Below, in pieces: positions 16,154 through 24,953 of a stretch of 64,000 bases of DNA (within the stretch, counting starts at the first letter, position 1; each line of letters opens with the position of its first letter). The notes beneath the pieces are model-generated. The model was given only the letters and a program-made list of their open reading frames with translations, did not search any database and had not been told where the DNA came from. The position numbers were made by a program, and so were the translations under genes. Origin of the DNA: Alcanivorax sp. 1008 (GTDB lineage: Bacteria; Pseudomonadota; Gammaproteobacteria; Pseudomonadales; Alcanivoracaceae). Location: contig NZ_JAFMPS010000005.1 in assembly GCF_020667895.1 (NCBI RefSeq), forward strand, positions 124,001 through 188,000, read 5' to 3'.

Positions 16154-16575
16154 AAGTCTGGACAGTAAACGGAGGTGAAGACTACAGCATGGCTGCCCCG
16201 AACTTCACAGTCGCAGCGGCCGCGGCGCTTCTAATCGGTGAGGGTGGCGTGACTTGTAAGAACGGATCTGACTTTATGCCCTTTTTGACCTGGGGCCTTC
16301 GCGACGCCTGGACCCGAAAGCAATTCGGGAAAGGTATTGATGAATTCTTGTCAGACGTCAAAAAGAATAGCCCGGAGATGCTTGCCGAGGCCCTTGAAAG
16401 CATATTGCCAGGCTCTCCAGAGCAGCGAGACGCGATGATTAAGATGGCGGGCTCCGGGGATCCAGAGACCATAGCATCCCGCTTAGACTCGATTACGGCC
16501 AAATCAATTATCCTTGATACGAACTATCGCCAAGTCGCCCGTCGATGCGCCGCATCCCTGAGGAGCGCTCCGTGA
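16150..16575 (+). CDS. Hypothetical protein
   Basis: A 141-residue protein; the N-terminus (MKVWTVNGGEDYSMAAPNFT) is followed by an Ala-rich helix and then a charged helical region. SD GAGGAGC lies in the end of the upstream gene (ATGA overlap). It ends LRSAP because its last codons also carry the SD (AGGAGCGCTCC) and start of the next gene. Confidence 0.5.
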   Translation: MKVWTVNGGEDYSMAAPNFTVAAAAALLIGEGGVTCKNGSDFMPFLTWGLRDAWTRKQFGKGIDEFLSDVKKNSPEMLAEALESILPGSPEQRDAMIKMAGSGDPETIASRLDSITAKSIILDTNYRQVARRCAASLRSAP

Positions 16576-16784
16576 ACAAGGTGACCTACTCCCTCCACGT
16601 TGCTGACCCCGAGAGCCGCAAGCCCGGGCAGCTGATATGCAGAACCGTGAGCCGCCGCAAGCTCCTTAAAGCGATGGTCTTATGGCCGGATCTGGGAAGA
16701 GAGCTCGAAAAGGTGGTCGTCCTGATGTCGAGCGGCGATTCAAAAACAGGAAGCGAGTTAATTAAGTGGGTGAACGATCTGTGA
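16572..16784 (+). CDS. Small hypothetical protein
   Basis: A 70-residue basic protein from GTG 16572 (MNKVTYSLHVADPESRKPGQ), with the SD AGGAGC 5 nt upstream inside the previous gene. Pattern strand-helix-strand (VSRRKLLKAMVLWPDLG, VVVLMSSGD). Its stop overlaps the GTG of the exonuclease gene. The coupling suggests a small accessory subunit of that enzyme. Confidence 0.55.
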   Translation: MNKVTYSLHVADPESRKPGQLICRTVSRRKLLKAMVLWPDLGRELEKVVVLMSSGDSKTGSELIKWVNDL

Positions 16785-17683
16785 GCGAGGAAACGACCAA
16801 CACCGCAAATCCAGACCAGCTTTCCAGAGCGGCTGTGAACCCAAACGACTACAGGCTCCTTCAGCGAATACCATTCACGAAACAGGGCTTTGTCCTGCCA
16901 TGCCGCCTGGCCGCCCAGCAAGGCGATGAAATAAAAGTTGTTATTTTGGACCTTGAGACCACATCCCTGGACACTGCTACAGCGAAAGTCATCGAGATTG
17001 GCATGGTCGCTGTAGCGTACTCGCCCACGCTGGGCGCTGTTACGCAGATACTTGGGAAGTTTGGGGGGCTGGAAGACCCGGGCGAGCCGTTGCAAGAGGA
17101 AGTGATAAGAGCCACCGGCATCACCGACGATTTGGTCGCAGGGATGCTCATCGATGAAACCGGCGCAGCCCAGTTTAGCGAGGATGCGGAACTAATTGTA
17201 GCCCACAATGCTTCCTTCGATAGACCTATAAGTTCACGTAGATTCCCGTTTCTAAATCGCCATCGCTGGGCGTGCTCGGTGAAAGACGTTCCGTGGAGAA
17301 CGCTGGGATACGAGTCAGCAAAGCTCGATTACCTTGCGTATAAGATGGGGGCGTTTTACGACGCGCACCGTGCCACGACGGATTGTTTTGCAGTTGCCTG
17401 GATTCTTGATCACGTCGATATCGCATGGCGAGTGCTCATCGATAACGCTATGCAGTCCAGTTACATCATCCGAGCGATCGGCGCACCTTTTGAAGTTAAA
17501 GATATACTAAAGGCGAATGGATACAGGTGGGATGACGGGGAGCGCAGCGGTAAGAAACACTGGTGGAAAAGTGTGTCAGGAGAAGCGCTAGAGAAAGAGA
17601 AAGAGTGGCTCTTCCAGCTGGCCCCGAGGGTTCGGGGATCCTGCCAAATTGAAGAGCTAACAGCGAGGGAACGCTATTTATAG
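16781..17683 (+). CDS. DnaQ-like DEDDh 3'-5' exonuclease
   Basis: A 300-residue protein from GTG 16781. Exo I is LDLETT (Asp57, Glu59), Exo II is AHNASFDR, and Exo III is HRATTDC with the His and Asp of the DEDDh class. The family removes nucleotides from 3' ends in proofreading or repair. The C-terminal ~90 residues (IRAIGAPFEVKDILKANGYR, then KKHWWKSV) are typical of plasmid/phage versions of this exonuclease rather than DNA polymerase III epsilon. The start codon overlaps the small upstream gene. Confidence 0.85.
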   Translation: MSEETTNTANPDQLSRAAVNPNDYRLLQRIPFTKQGFVLPCRLAAQQGDEIKVVILDLETTSLDTATAKVIEIGMVAVAYSPTLGAVTQILGKFGGLEDPGEPLQEEVIRATGITDDLVAGMLIDETGAAQFSEDAELIVAHNASFDRPISSRRFPFLNRHRWACSVKDVPWRTLGYESAKLDYLAYKMGAFYDAHRATTDCFAVAWILDHVDIAWRVLIDNAMQSSYIIRAIGAPFEVKDILKANGYRWDDGERSGKKHWWKSVSGEALEKEKEWLFQLAPRVRGSCQIEELTARERYL

Positions 17684-17877
17684 CGGGGGATAGGTGTGGA
17701 TACCGAGCGATGCTGGCGGCCAGGTGGCCGCCATATCATGGTCCTTCCGCCAGCGGCGCGCTGCTCAGCAAACCATGCATCATCCGTATCAAAGACCGTA
17801 AAACGTTCTGGCGCGTCAGTGCCGTGCCAAAACGAGATGGGGTGCCGTCGTGAAGCGTTATCCGTGACATCCTTCAA
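17674..17877 (-). CDS. Short protein, possible truncated toxin-like fragment
   Basis: 67 residues from a TTG, directly abutting the stop of the CsgG-like gene. The stretch ISFWHGTDAPERFTVFDTDD has the F/Y-H-G-T...F pattern seen at the start of ADP-ribosyltransferase-like domains, but the rest of such a domain is absent. It overlaps the exonuclease 3' end by 10 bp. A plus-strand frame from GTG 17696 competes. Coding status is uncertain. Confidence 0.3.
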   Translation of the reverse strand: MKDVTDNASRRHPISFWHGTDAPERFTVFDTDDAWFAEQRAAGGRTMIWRPPGRQHRSVSTPIPRYK

Positions 17878-18948
17878 TCACCACGCGATGGGGGCTGAAG
17901 ATGATCCAGGAGTGGCTCGAACCTCGCTATGGCTCACCAGGTGATTAAAGCCCGCTCTATACACAACGTCCTGACCTGCAGCGTCTTCGCCTGTCATCGA
18001 GCGTACCAAAGCAGCAGTCACAGCCGGCAACATCTGGTAAACGTGCTCCTGTGGCTCGCTGGGGAAGTCTTTGGCGACGACCTGACGGATGCGGGCTCTC
18101 TCCGACTGAGTAGGAATGTGATCGTAGCGAGTCGTCGAGATGATCTCACCGGTGGCGACTTCGATCAGGCGATACATAAGGGTGATTCGCGGCTTAAAGG
18201 CCATAAATGCGCCGCCGTAAGCAATATCCCGAAGCTCTACCACTGAAGCCCTCTCGATCTGACCAACAAGAAGAACGTCGGCGCCAAGAGCGCGGGCCCG
18301 CTTCAGTTGCTCGCGAGGGTCCAGCGAGCCTGTAGAAATCCCGGTCTCCCGGTCTACGGCAGACACATAATCACGATCCAGCACCCGGTAATGTGAACCA
18401 GCGATGACCGCCTCGATAAGATCCGACTGTAGCCGCTCGGCAACGCTGGCAAGCGGGAAAGACGTTCCATCCTGATCAACAATAATGGCCGTATCAGCGT
18501 GCAAGAAGGGCTCAATGACAAGTGTTGGGGCGGATGCGGGCTTTTCGCTGACACGCTTGTACTGCATCGCTTCGGCGGTAATGATCGCTTTCCAGACTCT
18601 CTCGTCGACACGATCAAGCTGATCAATGCGATAGGACTGAACTCCGCCGGCCGCAGGCACCTGAGGCTCGGGAACGGATGTGCTATACCCCACTACAAGA
18701 GAACCCGCAGAGCTGGCTTGAGCTACCCACTCTACAATTGGACGACGCGCCAAAGGATCAAGCGTGACCGATGCACCCCCGCTTTGGCGAACAGCCTCGA
18801 CCAGGGCGTTGCTGACTGCCATATCTGGAGTATTCCCGAAGCCGGTTACCGTAAGGGTTGTGGTGTCTCCCCGTGCATGTGCCAGGGTGCCAAGCAAAGC
18901 AACTGCCAGTGCTGCTGCTAGTCGTACAATAAGCCTATGAAGTTTCAT
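17878..18948 (-). CDS. CsgG-like periplasmic/outer-membrane protein
   Basis: A 356-residue exported protein (signal peptide MKLHRLIVRLAAALAVALLG, ending AHA). Residues ~30-60 have the G-x-G...A...A...A-V-R-Q-S pattern of CsgG relatives. The CsgG core follows: YRVLDRDYVSAVDRETGIS, then ARALGADVLLVGQIER and VATGEIISTTR. There is no lipobox Cys at the cleavage site, so unlike true CsgG it is not an acylated lipoprotein. Likely role is envelope-associated; no curli genes are nearby. SD AAGGAG precedes the ATG. Confidence 0.65.
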   Translation of the reverse strand: MKLHRLIVRLAAALAVALLGTLAHARGDTTTLTVTGFGNTPDMAVSNALVEAVRQSGGASVTLDPLARRPIVEWVAQASSAGSLVVGYSTSVPEPQVPAAGGVQSYRIDQLDRVDERVWKAIITAEAMQYKRVSEKPASAPTLVIEPFLHADTAIIVDQDGTSFPLASVAERLQSDLIEAVIAGSHYRVLDRDYVSAVDRETGISTGSLDPREQLKRARALGADVLLVGQIERASVVELRDIAYGGAFMAFKPRITLMYRLIEVATGEIISTTRYDHIPTQSERARIRQVVAKDFPSEPQEHVYQMLPAVTAALVRSMTGEDAAGQDVVYRAGFNHLVSHSEVRATPGSSSAPIAW

Positions 18949-18976
18949 AACGATCTCCTTGAAGCATCTGTGAAGA

Positions 18977-19066
18977 TTATACCGAGCGCCCGCTATCGGT
19001 CACTACGGTTAAGAGTCGGTCCAGGCACTCGACAATCACCCGGGTCATTTCTGGCGTTCGGTCCAT
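18977..19066 (-). CDS. 29-residue small protein with strong ribosome site
   Basis: MDRTPEMTRVIVECLDRLLT ending VVTDSGRSV. It is short, but a near-perfect SD (AAGGAGG) lies 7 nt before the ATG, and it fills the gap between the 19080 and 17878 genes in the same direction. The amphipathic helix pattern suggests a real small protein or a leader peptide for the CsgG-like gene, which starts 28 bp downstream. Confidence 0.45.
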   Translation of the reverse strand: MDRTPEMTRVIVECLDRLLTVVTDSGRSV

Positions 19067-19079
19067 GCTCGAATCCTCC

Positions 19080-19433
19080 TTACGGGTTGGCGGAATTGGG
19101 GGCTGTTTGGTCAAGACTCTGAGACGGGTCTGGAATACAGGGGATTGGGGTGGCTGGCGCGAACCTGACAACATCAACATCGCTCTCAATCGCCCGGCCA
19201 AAAACTCGCTCCATGCTATAGGTCGGCCCCGCCCGTAAAATGGCGGAGAGCGCGGCCCGGCGGGCGCCTCGGGTCTCGGGAAGAACAACGGAATACTCAA
19301 TGCCATCGCCGCCAGCCAAGACGCTGCCATCTTCTTCGGACTCACTTGCCAGCACGAGCCGATCAAGAAACGAAAGGTCTTCGCTCTCAAGAAGAGCTGC
19401 ATCTAAGGTTGCTGTGCGAAGGTGTCGGTCCAT
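19080..19433 (-). CDS. Hypothetical protein
   Basis: A 117-residue acidic protein from ATG 19433 (MDRHLRTATLDAALLESEDL); the longer frame runs into the promoter and is rejected. The middle (YSVVLPETRGARRAALSAIL) looks like strand-helix; the C-terminus is Pro-rich. Starts 18 bp from the operator dyad at 19452, which it shares with the divergent membrane protein. Family unknown. Confidence 0.5.
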   Translation of the reverse strand: MDRHLRTATLDAALLESEDLSFLDRLVLASESEEDGSVLAGGDGIEYSVVLPETRGARRAALSAILRAGPTYSMERVFGRAIESDVDVVRFAPATPIPCIPDPSQSLDQTAPNSANP

Positions 19434-19451
19434 GGTTGTTGTTCCGCAATA

Positions 19452-19477
19452 TCTCGTATAATATCCTTTATACGGGA
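19452..19477. promoter_or_regulatory. 26-bp dyad operator/promoter between divergent genes
   Basis: TCTCGTATAATATCCTTTAT then ACGGGA; the best-preserved two-sided copy apart from one C-to-T change. TATAAT inside the plus-strand half and TATAAA in the minus-strand half could each be a -10, so it can drive both the 19433 minus gene and the 19500 plus gene. Confidence 0.8.
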
Positions 19478-19499
19478 TTTTATGAGAAGAGGCAAGACA

Positions 19500-19760
19500 A
19501 TGATTATGGAGATGACCCTCCAGCATGTGGAGGCAGTAGGAGTGGTCATAGCGATCATCGGCGCCCTTTTAACGGCCAACCGACGCCCCGTTATTGGGTA
19601 CCCGGTGATGGCGCTATCATGCGTTGTCTTGGCCGCGCTGTTCATCGAAACCGGCCAGGTCTATCTACTTACCATGCAGCTAACATTCCTTGCTATTAAC
19701 TTGAACGGGACGTGGGCGTGGTCACGACAGGCGAAAGAGAATGAAAGAAAGTCGGTCTAG
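19500..19760 (+). CDS. Small integral membrane protein
   Basis: 86 residues from ATG 19500 (SD AAGAGGC): MIMEMTLQHVEAVGVVIAII, then two or three transmembrane segments (AVGVVIAIIGALLTA, VIGYPVMALSCVVLAALFI, VYLLTMQLTFLAINL) and a short charged tail. Bacterial inner-membrane location is likely. Function unknown. The gene overlaps the next by 20 bp. Confidence 0.65.
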   Translation: MIMEMTLQHVEAVGVVIAIIGALLTANRRPVIGYPVMALSCVVLAALFIETGQVYLLTMQLTFLAINLNGTWAWSRQAKENERKSV

Positions 19761-20154
19761 GAACTACCTGCAGGGCCACGACGCGATTGCGATGGCCCTG
19801 GCGCTTGAAGAGCTTACCTCACTGCCAATCGGCGAAGTCCGGGTAGCCGGGACTAAGCCGAGGGTGCTCCATATCGCCGCGATGGTTGGTCGCGCCTGTT
19901 TTCTGGACGCCAGAGGGATGCAGTCACTGAGCGCGTCCGGCATAGACGGATGGGATCCCGCCGAAGAATATCTCGAAATGACCCCTATCTCCCGGGCGCG
20001 GCTTGAGGAGGTGAAGGCGTCTGTCGGGCCTGATCAGCTGAGGGCTGCCAAGCGTTACGCCAAATCAAGCCCTGCGATTAGGGCTGCAATTACAGAGGCA
20101 GAACGGTTTATCACATCGGCCCAGGGTTCTCTGCCACTCCCGGTCTCGCCGTAG
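19741..20154 (+). CDS. Hypothetical protein
   Basis: A 137-residue helical protein (HDAIAMALALEELTSLPIGE, then VLHIAAMVGRACFLDARGM) overlapping the membrane-protein gene by 20 bp, with GAAAGAGA as a modest ribosome site. Ends in a Pro/Leu tail (LPLPVSP). Not recognised. Confidence 0.5.
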   Translation: MKESRSRNYLQGHDAIAMALALEELTSLPIGEVRVAGTKPRVLHIAAMVGRACFLDARGMQSLSASGIDGWDPAEEYLEMTPISRARLEEVKASVGPDQLRAAKRYAKSSPAIRAAITEAERFITSAQGSLPLPVSP

Positions 20155-20180
20155 CGGCGAATACCATTCTAGGAGCTCCC

Positions 20181-20606
20181 ATGCTTGAAACGACGACGCC
20201 GGAAAACGCTCTGGACGAGCTTCAATCCCGCCAGACCGACAGGATTGACCCAGCTGCCCATCGAGATATCGCCCTGATGGGCATAATCAGGTCAGCTCTG
20301 GTCGAGCTCAGGGCGATGAGAGAGATGATGGGACCCACTCCCGAAACCACGACAGAGGTTGGCCGTCTCGGCGACATGGGTCCCCGTACCAGCCTTAGGG
20401 TCGGATTTGATGACGATCGCGACGTATATGTAGCTGTATGCGATGAAAGTGGCATGGCTGGCGTTGAATTCTGCACATTGGGCACTGGTGGCGGGAAGTC
20501 CCCCGAGACCCGGCGCGCGCTAATAGCTCTAATGGCTGCGATCGAAAGAGACAACAAGGCCGATGCGAGTCGAGATTGGCATGCGCGCAGAGAAGCCGGG
20601 GGATAG
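20181..20606 (+). CDS. Hypothetical protein
   Basis: A 141-residue protein with SD TAGGAG. Helical N-terminal half (MGIIRSALVELRAMREMMG) and a beta-rich middle (RTSLRVGFDDDRDVYVAVCD) followed by a Ser/Arg helix. Convergent with the small minus-strand gene that ends at 20632. Not recognised. Confidence 0.5.
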   Translation: MLETTTPENALDELQSRQTDRIDPAAHRDIALMGIIRSALVELRAMREMMGPTPETTTEVGRLGDMGPRTSLRVGFDDDRDVYVAVCDESGMAGVEFCTLGTGGGKSPETRRALIALMAAIERDNKADASRDWHARREAGG

Positions 20607-20631
20607 AGAGGCCGTGCAAGTATCTGGCCCG

Positions 20632-20859
20632 CTATCGGAACGTTGCATCATGCAGGTCGACCAGGTCGTATTTTCTGGCATACCACTCCGCGACATCAGA
20701 TGGGGAGCCTCCTTGGACCAGGGCCATAGAGAGGCTTTGGCGCATCTCTGCGTCCGTGAGGCCAAAGTCTTCTAGTGTCATCCCATACCGATCCTGCACC
20801 ACCGCTGCGAAGTCCGCTACAGCTGCATCCACATCCGACTTTTTGAGCTGGCTATTCAT
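20632..20859 (-). CDS. Small helical protein
   Basis: 75 residues, all-helical (KKSDVDAAVADFAAVVQDRY, then DAEMRQSLSMALVQ and VAEWYARKYDL). SD GAGGT directly upstream of the ATG. The dyad at 20866-20891 begins 7 bp before its start codon, so binding there would block the ribosome site/promoter of this gene. Possibly a regulator or small accessory protein; no family recognised. Confidence 0.55.
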   Translation of the reverse strand: MNSQLKKSDVDAAVADFAAVVQDRYGMTLEDFGLTDAEMRQSLSMALVQGGSPSDVAEWYARKYDLVDLHDATFR

Positions 20860-20865
20860 ATATAC

Positions 20866-20891
20866 CTCAGTATGATGTACTTTATACGGGA
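20866..20891. promoter_or_regulatory. 26-bp dyad operator/promoter (minus-strand orientation)
   Basis: On the minus strand it reads TCCCGTATAAAGTACATCAT then ACTGAG. Left half perfect, right half partly decayed. It precedes the 20859 minus gene and lies 58 bp from the nrdB start on the other strand. Confidence 0.7.
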
Positions 20892-20948
20892 CTCCGGCCA
20901 GTTTAGGCGGTCATAGAGACATCGACAACTACTTGTTAGGTGGCAATC

Positions 20949-22280
20949 ATGAGCGGACTCGTTTCCTGGGATGATATGTACGATGACGACGATCAACCCT
21001 CCAGTCAGAATGAATCAGACAAGCAAGCCATAGCCCAGACTATTCAGGCCGTGGCCGCCCAGGAAACAGCGCCGACCAGTGGGAACGCTCCCGCCGTCGA
21101 TTTTCCTGCGATCGATGATGACCTGAAAACATCTTCGAGTACGCCATCCGATCAACAGCGAGAGGAGGCCCAAGTCACACCCGAAAATCCCGCAGTCCAG
21201 CGAGCTCGGGCAGCCATTCTTGCAATGGATACTTCCGACGGGGAGGCAGAGTTGGAAGGCGCCGCCGGCCGTGTCCGGGTAGACGAGAAGCGCATGATCA
21301 ATTGCCGCGCTGACCTGAACCAGCTGGTGCCGTTCAAGTACGACTGGGCCTGGCAGAAATACCTGGATGGCTGTGCCAACCATTGGATGCCGCAGGAAGT
21401 GAACATGAATGCGGACATCGCCCTGTGGAAAAATCCGGAAGGACTGACCGAAGATGAGCGTCGCATCGTAAAGCGTTCGCTTGGCTTCTTCTCCACCGCG
21501 GATTCACTGGTCGCCAACAATCTGGTGCTGGCGGTATACCGGCTGATCACCAACCCGGAGTGCCGTCAGTACATTCTGCGTCAGTCATTTGAAGAAGCGA
21601 TTCACACCCACGCCTATCAGTACTGCATCGAATCGCTGGGCATGGATGAGGGCGAAATCTTCAATATGTACCGAGAGCTACCCGCAGTGGCCAGAAAAGC
21701 CCAGTGGGGCATTCAGTACACCCGTGAGCTGTCCGACCCGGAATTCAAAACCGGCACGGTAGAAACCGACAAGGCATTGCTGGAAAACCTGATTGCATTT
21801 TACTGCGTACTGGAAGGCATCTTCTTCTATTGCGGCTTCACCCAGATCCTGTCCATGGGTCGCCGCAACAAGATGACCGGTGTGGCTGAGCAATTCCAGT
21901 ACATCCTGCGTGACGAGTCCATGCATGTGAACTTCGGCGTCGATGTGATCAACCAGATCAAAATCGAGAATCCACACCTGTGGGACGCCCAGATGCGCGA
22001 CAAGGCCACCCAGATGATTCTGGAAGGCACAGAGCTGGAGATTCAGTACGCCCGCGACACCATGCCGCGCGGAGTATTGGGCATGAACGCCAGCATGATG
22101 GAAGAGTACTTGCAGTTCATTGCCAATCGTCGTCTGACCCAGATCGGCCTGCCGGAACAATTCAAAGGTATCAGCAACCCGTTCCCGTGGATGAGCGAAA
22201 TCATGGATCTTCGCAAGGAGAAAAACTTCTTCGAGACCCGGGTCACTGAGTACCAGACTGGCGGCGCCTTGGGCTGGTGA
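20949..22280 (+). CDS. nrdB: Class Ia ribonucleotide reductase small subunit
   Basis: 443 residues. NrdB holds the di-iron/tyrosyl-radical cofactor that starts ribonucleotide reduction. Visible ligands: Asp in [12 protein letters not shown]216-A-I-H219 with radical Tyr223 ([10 protein letters not shown]), Glu in [10 protein letters not shown], and Glu/His in [10 protein letters not shown]. The C-terminus ([12 protein letters not shown]) is the kind of tail that docks to NrdA. Residues 1-~115 are an acidic Ser/Gln-rich extension. No nrdA is in the window, so it must use a distant or chromosomal partner. Start at ATG 20949 (SD TTAGGTGG). Confidence 0.95.
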   Translation: MSGLVSWDDMYDDDDQPSSQNESDKQAIAQTIQAVAAQETAPTSGNAPAVDFPAIDDDLKTSSSTPSDQQREEAQVTPENPAVQRARAAILAMDTSDGEAELEGAAGRVRVDEKRMINCRADLNQLVPFKYDWAWQKYLDGCANHWMPQEVNMNADIALWKNPEGLTEDERRIVKRSLGFFSTADSLVANNLVLAVYRLITNPECRQYILRQSFEEAIHTHAYQYCIESLGMDEGEIFNMYRELPAVARKAQWGIQYTRELSDPEFKTGTVETDKALLENLIAFYCVLEGIFFYCGFTQILSMGRRNKMTGVAEQFQYILRDESMHVNFGVDVINQIKIENPHLWDAQMRDKATQMILEGTELEIQYARDTMPRGVLGMNASMMEEYLQFIANRRLTQIGLPEQFKGISNPFPWMSEIMDLRKEKNFFETRVTEYQTGGALGW

Positions 22281-22322
22281 TCGGGCCGAAATTGCGGCCT
22301 CGGTAGAGCGAGATATTGGCAC

Positions 22323-23087
22323 ATGAGCATCGACAGAAAGATCGTCATCTACGTCAGCGTCAAAGAGCGCCATGTGCCAATGGTGCTGGAGGCCGTTGAG
22401 GTGATCCGCGGCCTTAAAAAGTACGAAGAGGAAACTCTGGAAGACCCGTTCTGCGACACCCTCGATGAGGTGGAATTGGCCGCTAGGCAGAAATACCTAT
22501 CCGTTCAATGTTCGTCAAAGCAGGTCCATCAGATTCTGAGTAGCGCACTGGATGATTGCTCTGTGTGCTACTGGAGCTGCAACCATATCAACGCCGGCCA
22601 GGCTTTAGATGGAGTTGTGCAAGTCGAAGTCACGGCGGAGAGCGATATCGACTCAATTTGGGAGCGCCTTGCTGGAGAGCTGGCAAGAGCGGATTGGAGC
22701 GGCGTCCCCTCAACGCTAAGCTACGCGAATATCGACGAGGTACCGGAGGGGTACTCGGAAGTCATCACCAAAGATGCCACGGTTATCTTTAATTCTGAAT
22801 CCATGGCTGATAGATACATCGATCTGATTGAACGGCGATCGGAACTCACGGCGCCGGCTCCGTCAGTGGCCGGCCTTCTACAGGAAATTGACGCCCTCCC
22901 GGCACATGACAAGGCCGCCAGGCTTACAGAGGCGCTGTCGGCGCTCGCCTTGCTGGTTGGCGACGATGCCACGCAGGCGGTGTTCGCCGCCAGGTTCGGC
23001 GTTCCTTTCGCCCATGATGCAACGCAGAGCGCGAATCATGCCGGTGAGCCCGCCACCGATTCTACTATGGCGATGCCGCAGCCATGA
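22323..23087 (+). CDS. TK-family paralogue 1
   Basis: 254 residues, unknown family, first member of the array. N-terminal strand and helix (IVIYVSVKERHVPMVLEAVE); divergent TK helix QCSSKQVHQILSSALDD (62-78); central motif VITKDATVIFN (147-157); C-terminal helical block LTEALSALALLVGDDATQAV. Cys-rich around 63-86 (C-S-V-C-Y-W-S-C). Weak SD, 42 bp after nrdB, so probably co-transcribed with it. Its stop overlaps the next start (ATGA). Confidence 0.6.
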   Translation: MSIDRKIVIYVSVKERHVPMVLEAVEVIRGLKKYEEETLEDPFCDTLDEVELAARQKYLSVQCSSKQVHQILSSALDDCSVCYWSCNHINAGQALDGVVQVEVTAESDIDSIWERLAGELARADWSGVPSTLSYANIDEVPEGYSEVITKDATVIFNSESMADRYIDLIERRSELTAPAPSVAGLLQEIDALPAHDKAARLTEALSALALLVGDDATQAVFAARFGVPFAHDATQSANHAGEPATDSTMAMPQP

Positions 23088-23530
23088 GCGAGTTGAGCCC
23101 GATTGATATCATCGCCGCCACGCTCGCCCGGGAGGGCGGCTGGACCACCGAGGTCATCAAAACCGTGAATGCCCTGGTCGCCCGCCACGCAGCCCCCACC
23201 CAGGAGATTCCACCTCCTCTGCTGGCCGTGACGGTCAAGGGCGGCGTTGTACAGCGCGTTTTTGCAAACCATCCTGCTATCGATGGGATCAATGTTGCTG
23301 TGTTCACCATGGACCCCAATCGGTCGCTGTACGAGCCAGAGGATCTGGTGCGGCTGGAGGGAGAAATCGATGGCGCGCCGGTGACCGCGCCGGTTGCGGT
23401 CGCCCTCATGCAGGCTGAGGAATCGACGGCAGACTTTCTGTCGGCCGCGGAGAGCCGGGCATTCCAGTGGGGGGATCTGCCGCCCTGGATAGATGCCGAG
23501 CTAGTTCCCAGCGAGGATCCGGGCCCATGA
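23084..23530 (+). CDS. Hypothetical protein
   Basis: 148 residues: helical N-terminus (IDIIAATLAREGGWTTEVIK) then beta-rich (LLAVTVKGGVVQRVF, INVAVFTMDP). Not an obvious TK-family member. It sits in ATGA overlap with paralogue 1 and overlaps paralogue 2 the same way. Ends SEDPGP. Confidence 0.5.
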   Translation: MSELSPIDIIAATLAREGGWTTEVIKTVNALVARHAAPTQEIPPPLLAVTVKGGVVQRVFANHPAIDGINVAVFTMDPNRSLYEPEDLVRLEGEIDGAPVTAPVAVALMQAEESTADFLSAAESRAFQWGDLPPWIDAELVPSEDPGP

Positions 23531-24231
23531 CGAACACCATCAGAATGCCAGCGACACCCTCTTTTGCCATGCAGGCAAAGAGTGCCTTCTACCTTCTAAA
23601 GAATGTGATTGATGTTCTGCAGAGCGGCAACGCTGCCCGCCCTTACCTCAAGTCGCAGGAGGAGCTTCGCGCATTAGTGAGGTCGAAGGCGAAGTCGAAG
23701 GCGGAGGCAATCATCGTCGAGGCGGCTCTTCGTCATCCCATTCGGGGTTCAACAATGGGGATCCGTGCATCATTGAACCATGAGCAGACTGTGATCATAT
23801 CCACTACTGATGACGATCCCGAATCTACTGCAATCCTTTTTGCCAGGGCGTTGCTCTCACGAAACCCCTCAGGGAAGACCGCCGTAATGAACTTCAAAAA
23901 GGTCATTGATGGCCACCTGTACTGCAGGGTGGTCTATGAAGGCGGTGTCGTCGATTACTACCCCGAAGAGATGGCAGATGCCGACCGAGAGGTAATGGAG
24001 GCCATGTCCATGCGGCAACTGCAGGAGATGGCACGCAACGCACTGGCGGAAACGGGTATCACAGCAGACGAAAACGCCCTCGCATTTCTCCGGCCGTCCC
24101 AGATCGTTGAATTGGTTCGGGTGATAGCCCCTCAGGCTGTACCCGGAAGGTTTCAATTCCCAAAAGCCGAAAACTCGACACCATTAGAAATTGATGCTGG
24201 GCCAAGCCCCAGCATGGAGAGAGCAAAATGA
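23527..24231 (+). CDS. TK-family paralogue 2
   Basis: 234 residues from ATG 23527; the in-frame upstream extension overlaps the previous gene and is rejected. TK helix KSKAEAIIVEAAL (56-68); middle strand pair RVVYEGGVVDYYPEE (134-148); helical C-terminus (LRPSQIVELVRVIAPQAVPG). Ends AGPSPSMERAK; the MERAK codons also provide the SD (GGAGAGAG) for paralogue 3, with ATGA overlap. Confidence 0.6.
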   Translation: MTNTIRMPATPSFAMQAKSAFYLLKNVIDVLQSGNAARPYLKSQEELRALVRSKAKSKAEAIIVEAALRHPIRGSTMGIRASLNHEQTVIISTTDDDPESTAILFARALLSRNPSGKTAVMNFKKVIDGHLYCRVVYEGGVVDYYPEEMADADREVMEAMSMRQLQEMARNALAETGITADENALAFLRPSQIVELVRVIAPQAVPGRFQFPKAENSTPLEIDAGPSPSMERAK

Positions 24232-24953
24232 CCGAGTCTGCGATGATGCGGATCCGACCAAACAAAGTGGCATGGGCGGGCAACTTTATCGACGCCCTGG
24301 AGAACGCGGCAACGCTTGCGGTGGCCATTTCGGATCCGTATGGCACTTCCATGAGAAATGCAAAAATTGCTGATATCGCAGCCAAAACCTCACCGGACCG
24401 ACAAACCGCTGAGGCGGTTAGAAACGTTCTGCAGCGCGTGAATGTCGACGACTATCGGCACGGGAGTTGGAACGTTCAAGCTGATACCAGCAAGGTCATA
24501 TTCGAGGCTGACGAGAATGGCTGCCCGGAGCTTGTCGCAGGCGCGCTACAAGTCTTGCTGACCGAAGCGAGCGACGAACCATTCGTGTGTATGAGGGACT
24601 GCCCGGCGGGAGGAGACACAGCGATATACGCGGCCATGATTACCCGTGACGGCATCGACTGGTACGACGTTGATGGCGCAGTCGACGCACACATTATGGC
24701 TCTGCGTGACAACAGCATTGAGAAAGACCCCGCAAAATATGTCGAAGCCCTGCTCGAAGGCGCAGCCCAGTACGGGAATGATGAAACGTCCGTGCTGCGC
24801 GAGGTTATCCAGACGCTTGTCGATGCGATGCCTGTATATGCGCGCTTCAACGCCAGCATGGGTATGCCAGACCGAATCAAGGACGTCGTCAGCGCGGACG
24901 ACAAATCCGCGCAGGAAGAGAACTGCTTCGAGGTGCCACGCAATGAGTTATGA
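24228..24953 (+). CDS. TK-family paralogue 3
   Basis: 241 residues. N-terminal R-I-R-P-N-K element; TK helix TSPDRQTAEAVRNVLQR (54-70), with Arg in place of Lys; textbook central motif ITRDGIDWYD (138-147); C-terminal block TSVLREVIQTLVDAMP. Lies in ATGA overlap with paralogue 2 and overlaps paralogue 4 by 11 bp. Confidence 0.65.
   Translation: MTESAMMRIRPNKVAWAGNFIDALENAATLAVAISDPYGTSMRNAKIADIAAKTSPDRQTAEAVRNVLQRVNVDDYRHGSWNVQADTSKVIFEADENGCPELVAGALQVLLTEASDEPFVCMRDCPAGGDTAIYAAMITRDGIDWYDVDGAVDAHIMALRDNSIEKDPAKYVEALLEGAAQYGNDETSVLREVIQTLVDAMPVYARFNASMGMPDRIKDVVSADDKSAQEENCFEVPRNEL

Noticed and set aside
21678-22373. 231-residue frame on the minus strand of nrdB
   Set aside because: It is antisense to a well-conserved enzyme and its translation (His/Asp/Val-rich, no start signal) looks like a codon-bias shadow.
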